Below are positions 44,361 through 53,825 of a DNA stretch of 64,000 nt, piece by piece. Under the pieces are notes generated by a model. The model saw only the letters and a program-made list of their open reading frames with translations, was not told the DNA's origin and did no database searches. Position numbers and translations under genes: made by a program. The stretch is from CAWJKP01 sp963843465 (GTDB lineage: Bacteria > Planctomycetota > Planctomycetia > Pirellulales > Thermoguttaceae). Position 1 is the first letter of the stretch, and every line of letters starts with the position of its first letter. The DNA lies in contig CAWJKP010000003.1 of assembly GCA_963843465.1 (NCBI GenBank), positions 558,001-622,000 on the forward strand, read 5' to 3'.

Positions 44361-45563
44361 TTAGAGGGCGAAACTCGGCGCCAGGACGACGTCCAGGTTG
44401 ACCTTGAGGACCACCAGCGAGAAATCGTCGGGCGGGGGGTGCGGGCAACAATGGTCGCGGACTGCCCTTTCCACCGCGGCGACGATCTGGCGGGCCGGCT
44501 TTTCCCGGTTCGCCCGCACCACGCTCATCAACCGCTCGGCGCCGAAGAAGGACTCCTCGCCGGGCCGGGCCTCGCGGATGCCGTCGGTGGGCAGGATGAC
44601 GATGTCGCCCGGCGCGAGTTTCAGGCCCACGCTGATGGGGAATTCACAGTCGGCTATCACGCCTAAGGGAATGCCCGTGCTGTTCAGCTCCGCCTTCAAC
44701 TCGTTGGCCGCGTCGAGAATGTAGCCTGCCTCGTGGCCGGCGCTGGTATAGACGAAGGAGCCGGTCCGCGGATTGAGCCGGGCAACAAAGAGCGTGATGA
44801 AGTGGGCGTCCTTCATGCCCGCCGTGAGCACGCGGTTGGCCAGGGTGATGATCTCGTCGACGCTGTGGTGGCTGATCACCAGGGCGCGGAGCAGCGCCCG
44901 CGTCTGGGCGCTAACCAGGGCCGCTCCCACGCCGTGACCGCTGGCGTCGCCGACGGCGATGCCCAGGTAGTGGTCGGCCATCTCGAGGAAATCATAGTAG
45001 TCGCCGCCGACCTGCTGGGCGGGAAACGCGGCTCCCGCAATATCGTAGCCGGGAATCGTGGGGGCCGACTGCGGATAGAGTCGCTCCTGGATCTGCTGGG
45101 CGATGCTCAACTCGCGCTGGGTCGCCAGGAACTCCCGCTCGACGTGCCTGGAGCGGGCCCGCTCCAAGGCGTAGCGGACGCTGCGAACCAGCAGCGGGCC
45201 GCTCATCACGCTCTTGAACAGGTAGTCCTCCGCCCCTTCGCGAACGGCCTCCAGCGCGAGTTGTTCGGAATCCAACCCGGTCATCACCACCACCGGCGTG
45301 CCGGGACTCTGGGCGTGGACCTCGCGGAACGTGTCCAGGCCCCCCCTATCCGGCAGCGTCAGGTCCAGCAGGACCACGTCCACGCCCCCCTGCGCCAGGT
45401 GCGCCAGCCCTTGGCTCAAGCAGGTGGCTCGCGTGATATCCGCTTGCACCCCCGGCACTTCCCGGAGAAACCCGCCGATCGAAGCCGCGTCGTCCGGGTC
45501 GTCCTCGATGAGAAGGACTCGTATGCACTGGGCGCCCGTGATCGCTTCGGCCACTCCATCCAT
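44361..45563 (-). CDS. Response regulator with PP2C (SpoIIE-type) phosphatase domain
   Basis: 400 residues. Receiver domain first: VLLIEDDPDDAASI with the acidic pair, DVVLLDLTLPDRGG with the phosphorylated aspartate, VVVMTGLD and FKSVM with the conserved lysine (about residues 10-130). A short helix with QIQERLYPQSAP leads to the PP2C domain: GGDYYDFLE, VGDASGHGVGAAL, TSAGHEAG and LPTDGIREAR, all metal-binding signatures. It would dephosphorylate a partner protein when its receiver is modified, as in RsbU-like partner switching. It stands upstream of the WXG operon on the same strand. ATG 45563 is preferred; longer frames enter a palindrome. Confidence 0.9.
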   Translation of the reverse strand: MDGVAEAITGAQCIRVLLIEDDPDDAASIGGFLREVPGVQADITRATCLSQGLAHLAQGGVDVVLLDLTLPDRGGLDTFREVHAQSPGTPVVVMTGLDSEQLALEAVREGAEDYLFKSVMSGPLLVRSVRYALERARSRHVEREFLATQRELSIAQQIQERLYPQSAPTIPGYDIAGAAFPAQQVGGDYYDFLEMADHYLGIAVGDASGHGVGAALVSAQTRALLRALVISHHSVDEIITLANRVLTAGMKDAHFITLFVARLNPRTGSFVYTSAGHEAGYILDAANELKAELNSTGIPLGVIADCEFPISVGLKLAPGDIVILPTDGIREARPGEESFFGAERLMSVVRANREKPARQIVAAVERAVRDHCCPHPPPDDFSLVVLKVNLDVVLAPSFAL

Positions 45564-45664
45564 GGCGAAGATCGCTGGAATCGAGTAATGGTGGTGCTCC
45601 GCGCCCGCCAGAATGGTAGCGACCCGCCAGCGCCGGTCAAGCGTGTTTCCCCCCGACGGCAATC

Positions 45665-45837
45665 GTAGGGTGGGACTAGGCCGCCTTGGCGGCCGCCGGC
45701 CCACCAGCAGTGGTTAGTGGTCAGTGGTCAGTGGTCAGAACTTGGAACGCCTTACCTTTCTAGTCACTGGCCACCGACTACTAGCCACTCTCCCTTGGTG
45801 GGCCGGCACCGCTAGAAGCGAGCTTGTCCCACCCTAC
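45665..45837. repeat. GTAGGGTGGG palindrome with a 7-base array in its loop
   Basis: Left half 45665-45706 and right half 45797-45837 match the two halves of the 98-base palindrome family. In place of the normal 15-base loop there is an inverted pair of 7-base arrays (AGTGGTC type at 45706-45738 and its inverse at 45763-45791). A nested composite element. The rest of 45564-45965 shows no gene. Confidence 0.8.
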
Positions 45838-45965
45838 CACCCTACCGGCTGTCGTGATAGCAAATAATTTGGGTAATTGGGATGGCCGATTGACGCGGGG
45901 CTGCGGGCGTGGTTGAATCAAGTCCTGTGGGTCGGAATTCCCCTCTTTGCCTGGTGGAGCAACCT

Positions 45966-46733
45966 ATGAGAAGCAGCTATCTGGTAACCCTTGCCTTGGG
46001 ATTGTCGGCAACGGCGTGCGCCGTGCGGGCGGCGGAGACGAAATCCGCAAGCACCTATCAGCCGCGCTACGACAAGGACGGCTGGGAGATCCTTTTCGAC
46101 GGGACGAACCTGAATGCCTGGGACCTGCCGAAGCCGCCGGGGATCTGGGCCGTCAACCAGCAGGGCGAGCTCTTTCCGGCCAAGGCCGGCCGAAGCCTCT
46201 TTACGAAGCAGCGCTACTGCGACTTCGTGCTGGAGGCCGATTTCAAGTTGGGCGCCAAGCGAAAGGCCAACAGCGGCGTCTTCATCCGGGTCCACAACCG
46301 CGATGACGAAGTCAATACCGGCATGGAAATCCAGATCCTCGACAACGGCGACTACGGCGTCCCCTTCGACGCCGGCAATGCCAACGGCGCGCTGTACGAC
46401 CTGGTCCGCCCGGCGGTCGACGCCAACCGGGCGATCGGCCAGTGGAACCACTACCGCATCACCGCCAACGACAACCTGATCGTCGTGGAACTCAACGGCA
46501 AGGAGATTGTCCGCGCCGACCTCAACCGCTGGACCACAGCCCACCAGAATCCAGACGGCGCACACAACAAGTTCCCTTACGCGATCGGCTCGCTGCCGCG
46601 GGACGGCTTCATCGGCCTGCAAAACTACGGCGGCACCCCGGTCTGGTTCCGCAACGTGAGGATCAAGACGCTTACCGATCGCAAACCGCGGTACACGGGC
46701 CGGGAACCGATCGAGCAGGTGCTGCGGAAGTAG
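45966..46733 (+). CDS. DUF1080 (3-keto-disaccharide hydrolase-like) secreted protein
   Basis: 255 residues. Signal peptide (SYLVTLALGLSATACAVRAA). The single domain is DUF1080: GWEILFDGTNLNAWD, FKLGAKRKANSGVFIRV, GMEIQILDNGDYG, GQWNHYRITANDNLIVVELN and IGLQNYGGTPVWFRNVRI. This concanavalin-like fold is greatly expanded in planctomycetes; some members bind or cut 3-keto-glycosides. It probably acts outside the membrane on carbohydrates. Stands alone as a gene. Confidence 0.9.
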   Translation: MRSSYLVTLALGLSATACAVRAAETKSASTYQPRYDKDGWEILFDGTNLNAWDLPKPPGIWAVNQQGELFPAKAGRSLFTKQRYCDFVLEADFKLGAKRKANSGVFIRVHNRDDEVNTGMEIQILDNGDYGVPFDAGNANGALYDLVRPAVDANRAIGQWNHYRITANDNLIVVELNGKEIVRADLNRWTTAHQNPDGAHNKFPYAIGSLPRDGFIGLQNYGGTPVWFRNVRIKTLTDRKPRYTGREPIEQVLRK

Positions 46734-46768
46734 ATGAGGAATGAGGGATAAGAGATAAGGGATCAGTC

Positions 46769-46866
46769 GTAGGGTGGGACAAGGCCGCCGTGGCGGCCGC
46801 CGGCCCACCACGAGCCGGCAGACATGGTGGGCCGGCGCTCGCTCGCGCGAGCTTGTCCCACCCTAC
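46769..46866. repeat. 98-base palindrome, GTAGGGTGGGACAAG family
   Basis: Complete copy in the 155-base gap between the DUF1080 gene and the histidine kinase, preceded by a short run of GGGATAA-type 7-base units (46741-46763). Confidence 0.85.
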
Positions 46867-46888
46867 TTGGCGTCACAGGGGTGGTCCG

Positions 46889-49392
46889 ATGCAAGATCAC
46901 GAGAAGACTAAGGAGCAACTCCTCGAGGAGTTGCTCGCGTGCCGCCAGCGGATGGCCGCGCTCCAGCGGGCGGAAACGGAATCGCACAGCGACCGCAAGC
47001 GCGTGGAGGCCGCGCTGGAACAGGAACGCAGCTTGCTCCATACCCTCATGGACCACCTGCCCGACAACATCTATTTCAAGGACGCGGCCAGCCGATTCAT
47101 CCGCATCAGCAAGGCGATGGCGACCCTCTTCGGCCTTGGCGATCCGGCGGAGGCGGTGGGCAAGACCGACTTCGATTTCTTCACCGACGAGCACGCCCGG
47201 CAGGCGATGGGCGACGAAGAGGAGATCCTCCGCAGCGGCCGGGCAGTGATCAACAAGGAGGAAAAGGAGACCTGGCCCGACGGCCACACCACCTGGACGC
47301 TAACGACCAAGATGCCGCTCTGCGACGAGCAGGGCCGCACGGTCGGCACCTTCGGACTCTCGCGCGACGTTACCGAACGGCGGCGCGCGGCGGAAGCCCT
47401 CCAGCGGGCCAAAGAGGAGGCCGAGGCGGCCAGCCGTGCCAAGAGCACGTTCCTGGCCAACACCAGCCACGAGATCCGCACGCCCTTGAACGCCATCATG
47501 GGAATGACGGAGCTGGTCTTGAAGACCCAGCTCACGCCCCGGCAGCGGGAGTTCCTGGCGACGGTCAGGGATTCCGGGGAAGCCCTGTTGGCCGTGATCA
47601 ACGACATCCTCGACTTCTCCAGGATCGAGGCCGGAAAACTGGTGCTGGAGCGCCAGACCTTCGACCTGCGGGAGAGCCTGGGCGACACGATGAAGTCGTT
47701 CGCCATCGCCGCCGCCGCGCAGGGCCTGGAACTGGCCTGCTTCATCCATCCCAACGTCCCGCGGGTGGTCGTCGGCGACTACGGCCGGCTTCGCCAGATC
47801 GTGGTCAACCTGGTGGGCAACGCCGTCAAGTTCACCCAGCAAGGCGAAGTGATCCTCGAAGTCGGCCTGGAGCCCCCCTCGGGAAACGGCGGCCCGGCCG
47901 CCGGGGCCGGCCAGGACGTGACGCTGCACTTCATGGTCGGCGACACGGGAATGGGCATCCCCGAAGAGCGGCGCTCGGCAATCTTCGAGATGTTCGAGCA
48001 AGCCGACAACTCCATGACCCGCCGTTACGGCGGGGCGGGCCTGGGGCTGGCCATCGCCTCGCGGCTGGCCGGCCTGATGCAGGGCCGCATCTGGGTCCAG
48101 AGCGAAGTCGGCCGGGGAAGCGAGTTCCACTTTACCGCCCGGCTCGGGCTGGCCGAGCCCGAGGTCGTCCAGGCAATCCCGCCGGAGCCCTCCCGCCTGC
48201 ACGGCGTGCGCGTGCTGGCGGTGGACGACAATGCCACCAACCGCCGGCTCCTGGAAGAGATCCTCCGCGGCTGGAGAATGGTTCCGGCCAGCGCCGGCAG
48301 CGCCCGCCAAGCGCTGGCTTTGATCGCCCGGGCGCGCGAGGCGGGGGAACCTTACGACCTCGTGCTCACCGATGCCCACATGCCGGACGTCGACGGCTTC
48401 ACCCTGGTCGAAGAGATCCGCCGCGACCCGTCCCTGGGCAGCACCGTGGTGATGATGCTCACCTCGGGAGACCGCCCCGAGGACATGGCACGCTGCGACC
48501 AGTTGGGCATCGCCGCGTACCTGCTCAAACCGATCAAACAGTCGGAGCTGCTGGAAGCCATCGAGCTGGCCCTGGGGATCACCGTCACGGCCAGCAAAAG
48601 GCCCCCGTCGGACCAGCGCCAGCGCCGCCGCGTCGGTCCCCTGCACATCTTGCTGGTCGAGGACAGCCTGATCAACCAGAAGCTGGCCGTGGCCTTGTTG
48701 GAGAGCGAGGGACATCGGGTCACCGTGGCCCACAACGGCCGCCAGGCGATCGACGCACTGGACAACGGCGGCTTCGACCTGGTGGTGATGGACGTGCAGA
48801 TGCCGGAAATGGACGGACTGGAGGCCACGGCGCGGATCCGCGCCAAGCAGCGGCAGACCGCTTCCCACACGCCGATCCTCGCCATGACGGCCTACGCGCT
48901 GAAGGGCGATCGCCAGCGGTGCCTGGAAGCCGGAATGGACGGCTACATCGCCAAGCCGATCCGCGCCGACGAGCTTTTCGACGCCATCGAAGCGCTGTTT
49001 TGCGGCTCGGACCCGTCCGCGGCGCCGCGACTCCCGCGGCGTCGGAGCCGCCGATCGTCGACTGGCCCAATGCCTTGAGCATAGCGCAGGGCGACCCCGC
49101 AATTCTCAGGGCCATGGTGGAAGCCGCCCTCGAGGAGATTCCTCGCCAGATGGCGGCGATCCGCCAGTCCGTCGGCAACAACCATCCGGCGGGCTGGCTG
49201 ATTCCCGCCCACACCCTCAAAGGCGGGCTGCGCTATTTCACGCTCGGCGAGGCCTTCGACCAGGCCGCCCGGCTGGAAGAGCTGGCCCGGGCGAACCGCC
49301 TGGAAGATGCCGCGACCGTTCTGGCGGCTCTCGAGCAAGAGATCGCGCGGATTGTGCCGGCGCTGGAAGATTATCTGCGGTCTGGTTCGTAG
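46889..49392 (+). CDS. Hybrid sensor histidine kinase (PAS, HK, two receivers, Hpt), frame broken
   Basis: About 834 residues. Coiled start, PAS domain (HLPDNIYFKDAASRFIRIS), phospho-acceptor box FLANTSHEIRTPLNAI near residue 192, and ATPase boxes NLVGNAVKFT, DTGMGIP and GGAGLGLAIA. First receiver from about residue 443 (VLAVDDNATNRR, TDAHMPDVDG), second from about 587 (ILLVEDSLINQK, MDVQMPEMDG, AKPIRADEL). A final Hpt domain with AHTLKGGLRYF is in another frame; the change lies near 49010-49045 (one base short). Soluble: no membrane helix. A multistep phosphorelay protein with no neighbour that reveals its target. Confidence 0.88.
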
Positions 49393-49549
49393 CATGGGCA
49401 TTCTTGCCCGTGTTTTCCGCGTGTAATGCCGCAGAAACATCGGCTCCCTCTACCATGAAATAAGGGCTTACGTCGAAATCCGCCGGCAAATCGCCCGAAA
49501 ATCGCGCGCTTTCTTGCCAAACTGCGCAACCCGGGTTAGGGATGGGGAT

Positions 49550-50632
49550 CTACCATTGCGCCGCCGAAGGCAGTTTCTTGCCCTTGAGCTGATAAACGTA
49601 GGCCAGCACTTCGGCCACGGCGGCGTACTTGTCGCGGGGAATGGGATGGTTGATCTCCACCTCTTTGTAAAGCGCCTGGGCCAGGGGCTTCTTCTCCACG
49701 ATGGGAATGCCCTTCTCCAAGGCCAGGCGGCGAATCCGCTCGGCCAGGATGCCGGCGCCCTTGGCCACCACGATCGGCGCCTCCATCTTCTGCGGATCGT
49801 ATTGGATCGCCACCGCCAGCTCCGTGGGGTTGGTCACGACCACGTCGGCCTTGGGCACCGCCTCCGACAAGCGGTGCAGCATGAGCTGCCGCTGCACCGC
49901 CTTGCGCCGCGCGGTGATCTGCGGATCGCCCTCGAGGTTCTTCATCTCTTCGCGGACTTCCTGGGGCGTCATCTTCAGGTCCCGCTCCTGCTTCCACCAT
50001 TGAAAGGCATAGTCGAAGATCGCCAGGATCAACAGCGCCACGGCCACTTTGATCGCCGTCCAGAGCAGCACGCCCGCCAGGTAGGCCGACATCTGGGGCA
50101 GGTCCAAGGCCGCCAGCCCGAGAATCGCGCTGCGCTGGTTGTAGAGGGCGACGATCGCCACGGTCGCAATCAGCGCGATCTTGAAGAGCCCGAACAACAG
50201 CCGGGCCAGGCTGGGCAGGGAGAAGATCCGCCGCAGACCCTGCAGCGGATCGAGCCGCTGGAGGTCCAGCGCGAGCTTTTCCGGGAGAAACAACAGACCC
50301 GTCTGGCCCACATTGACCGCCACCGCGGCGACCAGCAGCACGCCTAGAATCGGCAGCAGGCACTTGGCCAGCCCGGCCAGCGTGCCGTGGCACTCGGCGA
50401 CGGCGGTGGCGGCGTCGATCGACAGCCAGGGCGTGCCGCCGAGCTGCCGCTTCAAGCAGAGTCCGAGAAACTCCACCACCGCGCCGCCGCACATCAACAG
50501 CGCGATCAGTCCGGCCAACAACAGCACCGCCGATCCCAGGTCCTGGCTCCGCGCAACCTGCCCTTCCTCGCGGGCCTTCTGCCGGCGATGCGGCGTGGGA
50601 TCTTGCGATTTTTCACCGGCCTGTTCGGGCAT
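49550..50632 (-). CDS. flhB: Flagellar export protein FlhB
   Basis: 360 residues. Starts MPEQAGEKSQDPTPHRRQKA, the usual charged N-terminus, then four membrane helices. The self-cleavage site appears as VVVTNPTELAVAIQY: N and P of the NPTH motif are kept, with Glu in place of His. The remainder (GAGILAERIRRLALEKGIPI) is the cytoplasmic substrate-switch domain. Last gene of fliL-fliN-fliO-fliP-fliQ-fliR-flhB; 228 bases of repeats separate it from fliR. Confidence 0.95.
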   Translation of the reverse strand: MPEQAGEKSQDPTPHRRQKAREEGQVARSQDLGSAVLLLAGLIALLMCGGAVVEFLGLCLKRQLGGTPWLSIDAATAVAECHGTLAGLAKCLLPILGVLLVAAVAVNVGQTGLLFLPEKLALDLQRLDPLQGLRRIFSLPSLARLLFGLFKIALIATVAIVALYNQRSAILGLAALDLPQMSAYLAGVLLWTAIKVAVALLILAIFDYAFQWWKQERDLKMTPQEVREEMKNLEGDPQITARRKAVQRQLMLHRLSEAVPKADVVVTNPTELAVAIQYDPQKMEAPIVVAKGAGILAERIRRLALEKGIPIVEKKPLAQALYKEVEINHPIPRDKYAAVAEVLAYVYQLKGKKLPSAAQW

Positions 50633-50637
50633 GGAAG

Positions 50638-50866
50638 GAAGTGGTCAGTGGTCAGTGGTCAGCGGCCAGCGGATGAGGGATAAGAGATGGGGGATAAGAG
50701 ATGAGGCATAAGGGATGAGGGGTAAGAGATGAGGGACGCGGAGACACGGGGACGCGGAAACGCATCTATTCACCTTCAGCCCCCCATCCTCCATTTCAGA
50801 TCTCAGATTTCAGATCCCTCATCCCTCAGCCCTTATCCCTTATCCCTTATCCCTTATCCCTCATGC
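50638..50866. repeat. Inverted pair of 7-base repeat arrays between fliR and flhB
   Basis: 50638-50663 AGTGGTC type, 50672-50736 GGGATAA/GAGATGA type, then 8-base ACGCGGAG-type units, then 50790-50866 inverted types (ATTTCAG, ATCCCTC, TTATCCC). Several unit types are chained in one gap while the 7-base phase is largely kept. Confidence 0.85.
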
Positions 50867-51658
50867 TCCCCACCGCCCGCTGACCACGCCCAGCCCGTCG
50901 AGCAAGGTCTCGATCGCCGGCTGCAACTGCTGCTGGAAGACCCAGAGGGCGGCGCCGAGGGAAAAGGCCAGGGCCCCGAAGGTCACCAGCGAGTTCAGTC
51001 CGAAGCCCAGGGCCATCACGTTCAACTGCGGCAGGGTGCGGCTGATGAGCCCCATCACCAGGGTCCCCAACAACAGCGCCGCAACCGCCGGCGCCGCCGC
51101 CCGCAGGCCCAGCGAGAGGCTTTGCGTGACCAGCACCACCAGGGCCTGGGAAATGCCCGGCAGATGCGAGGCCTGGCCCGGCGGAATGGCGGCGAAGGTG
51201 TCCAAGAGGCCGGCCATTACCAGGCGGTGTCCGCCGATGGTCACGAAGACGGCCGTGCTGATCCAGAACAACAAGCGGGAGAAGTCGGGGAGGTCTTCGG
51301 CGATCGACGGGTCGTAGGTCTCTCCCAGGGATAGCCCGGCCGTGCGGCCGACGAGCATCCCGGCCAGGTGCGCGCCGGAGAAGAGGATCGTGATTCCCAG
51401 GCCCAGCGCCGCCCCGATCACCAGCTCGCCGCCGATCACCACCAGGTAGTCCAACAGGGCGTAGGGATAGGTCACCGTGGCCGCCAGTTGCGAGGGCGTG
51501 ATGAGCATCGCCAGGGTGGCCGCCAGCAGGGCCCGGACCTGCGCCGGCGTGTCGCTGGTGCCGTAGATCGGCGCGGTCATCACCAGCCCGCTGATCCGCG
51601 TGAGGACCAGCGTGAAGACCATGAGCAGGTGCAGGTCGAGCTGGGCGATCCAGTGCAT
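50861..51658 (-). CDS. fliR: Flagellar export protein FliR
   Basis: 265 residues with six membrane helices. MHWIAQLDLHLLMVFTLVLT, TAPIYGTSDTPAQVRALLAA and AAPAVAALLLGTLVMGLISR match FliR positions, including the PxxG/xxP loop. It is one of the core gate proteins with FliP and FliQ. The start lies six bases after the end of fliQ, so translation may be linked. The stop codon falls at the edge of the repeat array. Confidence 0.93.
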   Translation of the reverse strand: MHWIAQLDLHLLMVFTLVLTRISGLVMTAPIYGTSDTPAQVRALLAATLAMLITPSQLAATVTYPYALLDYLVVIGGELVIGAALGLGITILFSGAHLAGMLVGRTAGLSLGETYDPSIAEDLPDFSRLLFWISTAVFVTIGGHRLVMAGLLDTFAAIPPGQASHLPGISQALVVLVTQSLSLGLRAAAPAVAALLLGTLVMGLISRTLPQLNVMALGFGLNSLVTFGALAFSLGAALWVFQQQLQPAIETLLDGLGVVSGRWGA

Positions 51659-51664
51659 CGGGCT

Positions 51665-51931
51665 TTAGAGTTTGCTGGGGATGTTGGCGATCATGTCGTG
51701 GGAGTATTGCAGCATCTGGTGGAGCAGCCAAGGGAGCGTGAAGCTGAGCACCAGCACCATGATCACGATCTTGGGGACCAAGGCCACGGTCTGCTCCTGG
51801 ACTTGGGTCACGGCCTGCAACAGCCCGATCACCAGCCCCACGACCAGGCCGGCGACCAGCATCGGGGCACCGATCAAAAGGCTGATCCAGATGGCCTGGC
51901 GGCCCAGCTCGATGGCGTCTTGAACGTCCAT
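51665..51931 (-). CDS. fliQ: Flagellar export protein FliQ
   Basis: 88 residues, two membrane helices: AIWISLLIGAPMLVAGLVVG and PKIVIMVLVLSFTLPWLLHQ, joined by LLQAVTQVQEQTVALV, the conserved FliQ loop. Ninety bases separate it from fliP, holding a CTCGGCCCCTTCGGGGCTGAG hairpin (51976-51996). Confidence 0.93.
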   Translation of the reverse strand: MDVQDAIELGRQAIWISLLIGAPMLVAGLVVGLVIGLLQAVTQVQEQTVALVPKIVIMVLVLSFTLPWLLHQMLQYSHDMIANIPSKL

Positions 51932-51975
51932 GGCGACACCGTTGAAAGAGGAGCAAACGGTTCCGTGACTTTGAC

Positions 51976-51996
51976 CTCGGCCCCTTCGGGGCTGAG
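51976..51996. repeat. Small strong hairpin between fliP and fliQ
   Basis: Perfect nine-base stem CTCGGCCCC/GGGGCTGAG with a three-base TTC loop. It could slow transcription or protect the fliP end of the message; no T-run follows, so a terminator is unlikely. Confidence 0.4.
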
Positions 51997-52021
51997 TACG
52001 AAGCCCTTTTCAACAAAAACC

Positions 52022-52849
52022 TCACCCGAAGGGCTGGAAGCTCTGCATCAACATGCCGACCACCAGGTGCCAGCCGTCCAACAACACGAACAACAGCAGC
52101 TTGAAAGGCAGCGAGACGGTCACCGGCGGCAGCATCAACATGCCCATCGAGACCAGCACCGTGGAAACCACCATGTCCACCACCAGGAACGGCAGGTAGA
52201 TCTGGAAGCCGATCAGGAAGGCCGTCTTCAGCTCGCTGAGCATGAACGCCGGCAAAAGCGCCTGCAGCGGCACGTCGTCGTAGCTTTGGGCCTCGGGCTT
52301 GCCGGGCAGGTAGCTCATGAACATCCGCACGTCGTCGCTGTTGCCGGTCCGCTCGATCTGCAGAATCATGAACTTGCGGATCGGCGCGGCGCCGGCCGTC
52401 CAGGCTTCTTCCAGGCCGATCTCCTTGTGCGTGTAAGGCGCGATCCCCTGGTCGTAGACCTGCGTCCAGACGGGCGTCATGATCAACAAGGTGAGGAACA
52501 AAGCGATTGCCGTAATCACCTGGCTGGGCGGCAACTGCTGCGTGCCCAGGGCCTGCCGCAAGAGGCTCAGCACCACCACGATCCGCACGAAACAGGTGGT
52601 CATCAGCAGGATCGCGGGGGCCATGCTGAGCACGGTCAACAAGAGCATCACCTGGAGCGTCGAGCTGAGGCCCTCGGGGCTGGTCCAGGTGGTCGGACCC
52701 GCGGCGAGGCCCTGGGGCAGCTCGAGGCTCAGCGGGCGGTTGGCCGGGGCCTCCGCGGTCGCCGGCGCGACCAGCACCAGGCCCGCCAAGACCACCAGCG
52801 ACCAGCCCAACAGCCGGCCCAGCGATCGGCTACGGCGATGCGGCGTCAT
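52022..52849 (-). CDS. fliP: Flagellar export protein FliP
   Basis: 275 residues. A cleavable signal (LLGWSLVVLAGLVLVAPATA) precedes the conserved core: APAILLMTTCFVRIVVVLSL and LGTQQLPPSQVITAIALFLT, and the C-terminal SELKTAFLIGFQIYLPFLVV with PFKLLLFVLLDGWHLV. Starts within the end of fliO (20-base overlap), showing coupling. Confidence 0.95.
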   Translation of the reverse strand: MTPHRRSRSLGRLLGWSLVVLAGLVLVAPATAEAPANRPLSLELPQGLAAGPTTWTSPEGLSSTLQVMLLLTVLSMAPAILLMTTCFVRIVVVLSLLRQALGTQQLPPSQVITAIALFLTLLIMTPVWTQVYDQGIAPYTHKEIGLEEAWTAGAAPIRKFMILQIERTGNSDDVRMFMSYLPGKPEAQSYDDVPLQALLPAFMLSELKTAFLIGFQIYLPFLVVDMVVSTVLVSMGMLMLPPVTVSLPFKLLLFVLLDGWHLVVGMLMQSFQPFG

Positions 52850-53675
52850 GCTCGGCTCCTGCGGCGAGTTGTTGGAAGACCTGGCGGAAGGCGGCCGTGG
52901 TGCTGCCGGGCTGGGTCTGGCGGCAGAGTGCGGCCAGCCGCTGGACCTCGTCCGGCTCGGCGATCTCGGTCAGCGTTTCCATCCCGCCCGGCGTGGCCGA
53001 GACCAACAGCAGCTTGCTGCCGCAGCGGACGAGGTGCACCTGCTGCCGGGCGCCGAGACTGGCCCGGCCGAGGACCTCGACGACCTCACTGGGAAGCAGG
53101 CCCGAACGGCCCGGCATGGCACGCTTGACTGCCCAGGCGACCAGGAGGAACAGGCCCAACACCACGGCCAGGCTGCTGCCGATGGTCAACAGCGAGGTGG
53201 GCCCGCCCGGCCGGCTGCCCGGCTCGCCCAAGCGGACGTGGTGCGACGGGGAAATCGGCAGCCGGCCCCCGCTGCGCGGCGTCGACGGGACTGACGACGA
53301 AATCGGCGAGGGGCTTGGCGACGAGGTCGGCGATGCGGTCGGCGACGGAATTCCGGCGGCGGGCCGGCGGATGGGATTCGCGGGAGCCTGGCCTTGGCCT
53401 GCCACCACGTCGCTTAGCCGCGAGGCGGCCCGATCCAGCGAGGGGAGATTGTCGGCCGGGCCGAGCGACGGCGTCGGGTATCCGCGGTTGGCGGCCGGAA
53501 CCGCCGACCGGGTCGCATCCGCCAGCCCGCCGGACTGCGCAACCTGCTTCGCCTCTTCCGCCTCCCTCAGAAACGCATCGCGGGCCGCATCCGCCGGTGC
53601 CCATGACTGCGCAGCCGCCAGCCCCGGCCACCCGAGGACGAACCCCATCGCTACGGCGATTTTCAGCGGAGGCAT
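52830..53675 (-). CDS. fliO: Flagellar protein FliO
   Basis: 281 residues, longer than most FliO. A signal peptide (IAVAMGFVLGWPGLAAAQSW) and a 130-residue Pro/Ser-rich stretch come before the membrane helix SLAVVLGLFLLVAWAVKRAM. The FliO domain follows: VEVLGRASLGARQQVHLVRC and LLLVSATPGGMETLTEI. FliO assists FliP assembly. Confidence 0.88.
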   Translation of the reverse strand: MPPLKIAVAMGFVLGWPGLAAAQSWAPADAARDAFLREAEEAKQVAQSGGLADATRSAVPAANRGYPTPSLGPADNLPSLDRAASRLSDVVAGQGQAPANPIRRPAAGIPSPTASPTSSPSPSPISSSVPSTPRSGGRLPISPSHHVRLGEPGSRPGGPTSLLTIGSSLAVVLGLFLLVAWAVKRAMPGRSGLLPSEVVEVLGRASLGARQQVHLVRCGSKLLLVSATPGGMETLTEIAEPDEVQRLAALCRQTQPGSTTAAFRQVFQQLAAGAEHDAASP

Positions 53676-53698
53676 CCATGCACTCCCAAAAGAATACA

Positions 53699-53819
53699 GG
53701 AGTTAGAAGTTAGGAGTTAGAAGCTGGCGTCTTCCTCGCCATTCGTGCTATTCGGCGTCACAGGTTGCGCCTGCTCGTTGCTCTACCTTCTACCTTCTAA
53801 CTCCTAACTTCTAACTCCT
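53699..53819. repeat. Inverted pair of 7-base repeat arrays (AGTTAGA type)
   Basis: AGTTAGA/AGTTAGG units at 53699-53724 and the inverted CTAACTC/CTAACTT/CTACCTT units at 53783-53819, about 58 bases apart, between fliO and fliN. Confidence 0.85.
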
Positions 53820-53825
53820 CCATCC

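Noticed and set aside
49550..50632. FlhB NPTE in place of NPTH as a defect
   Set aside because: The Asn-Pro bond that is cleaved is intact; the last position varies in the family.
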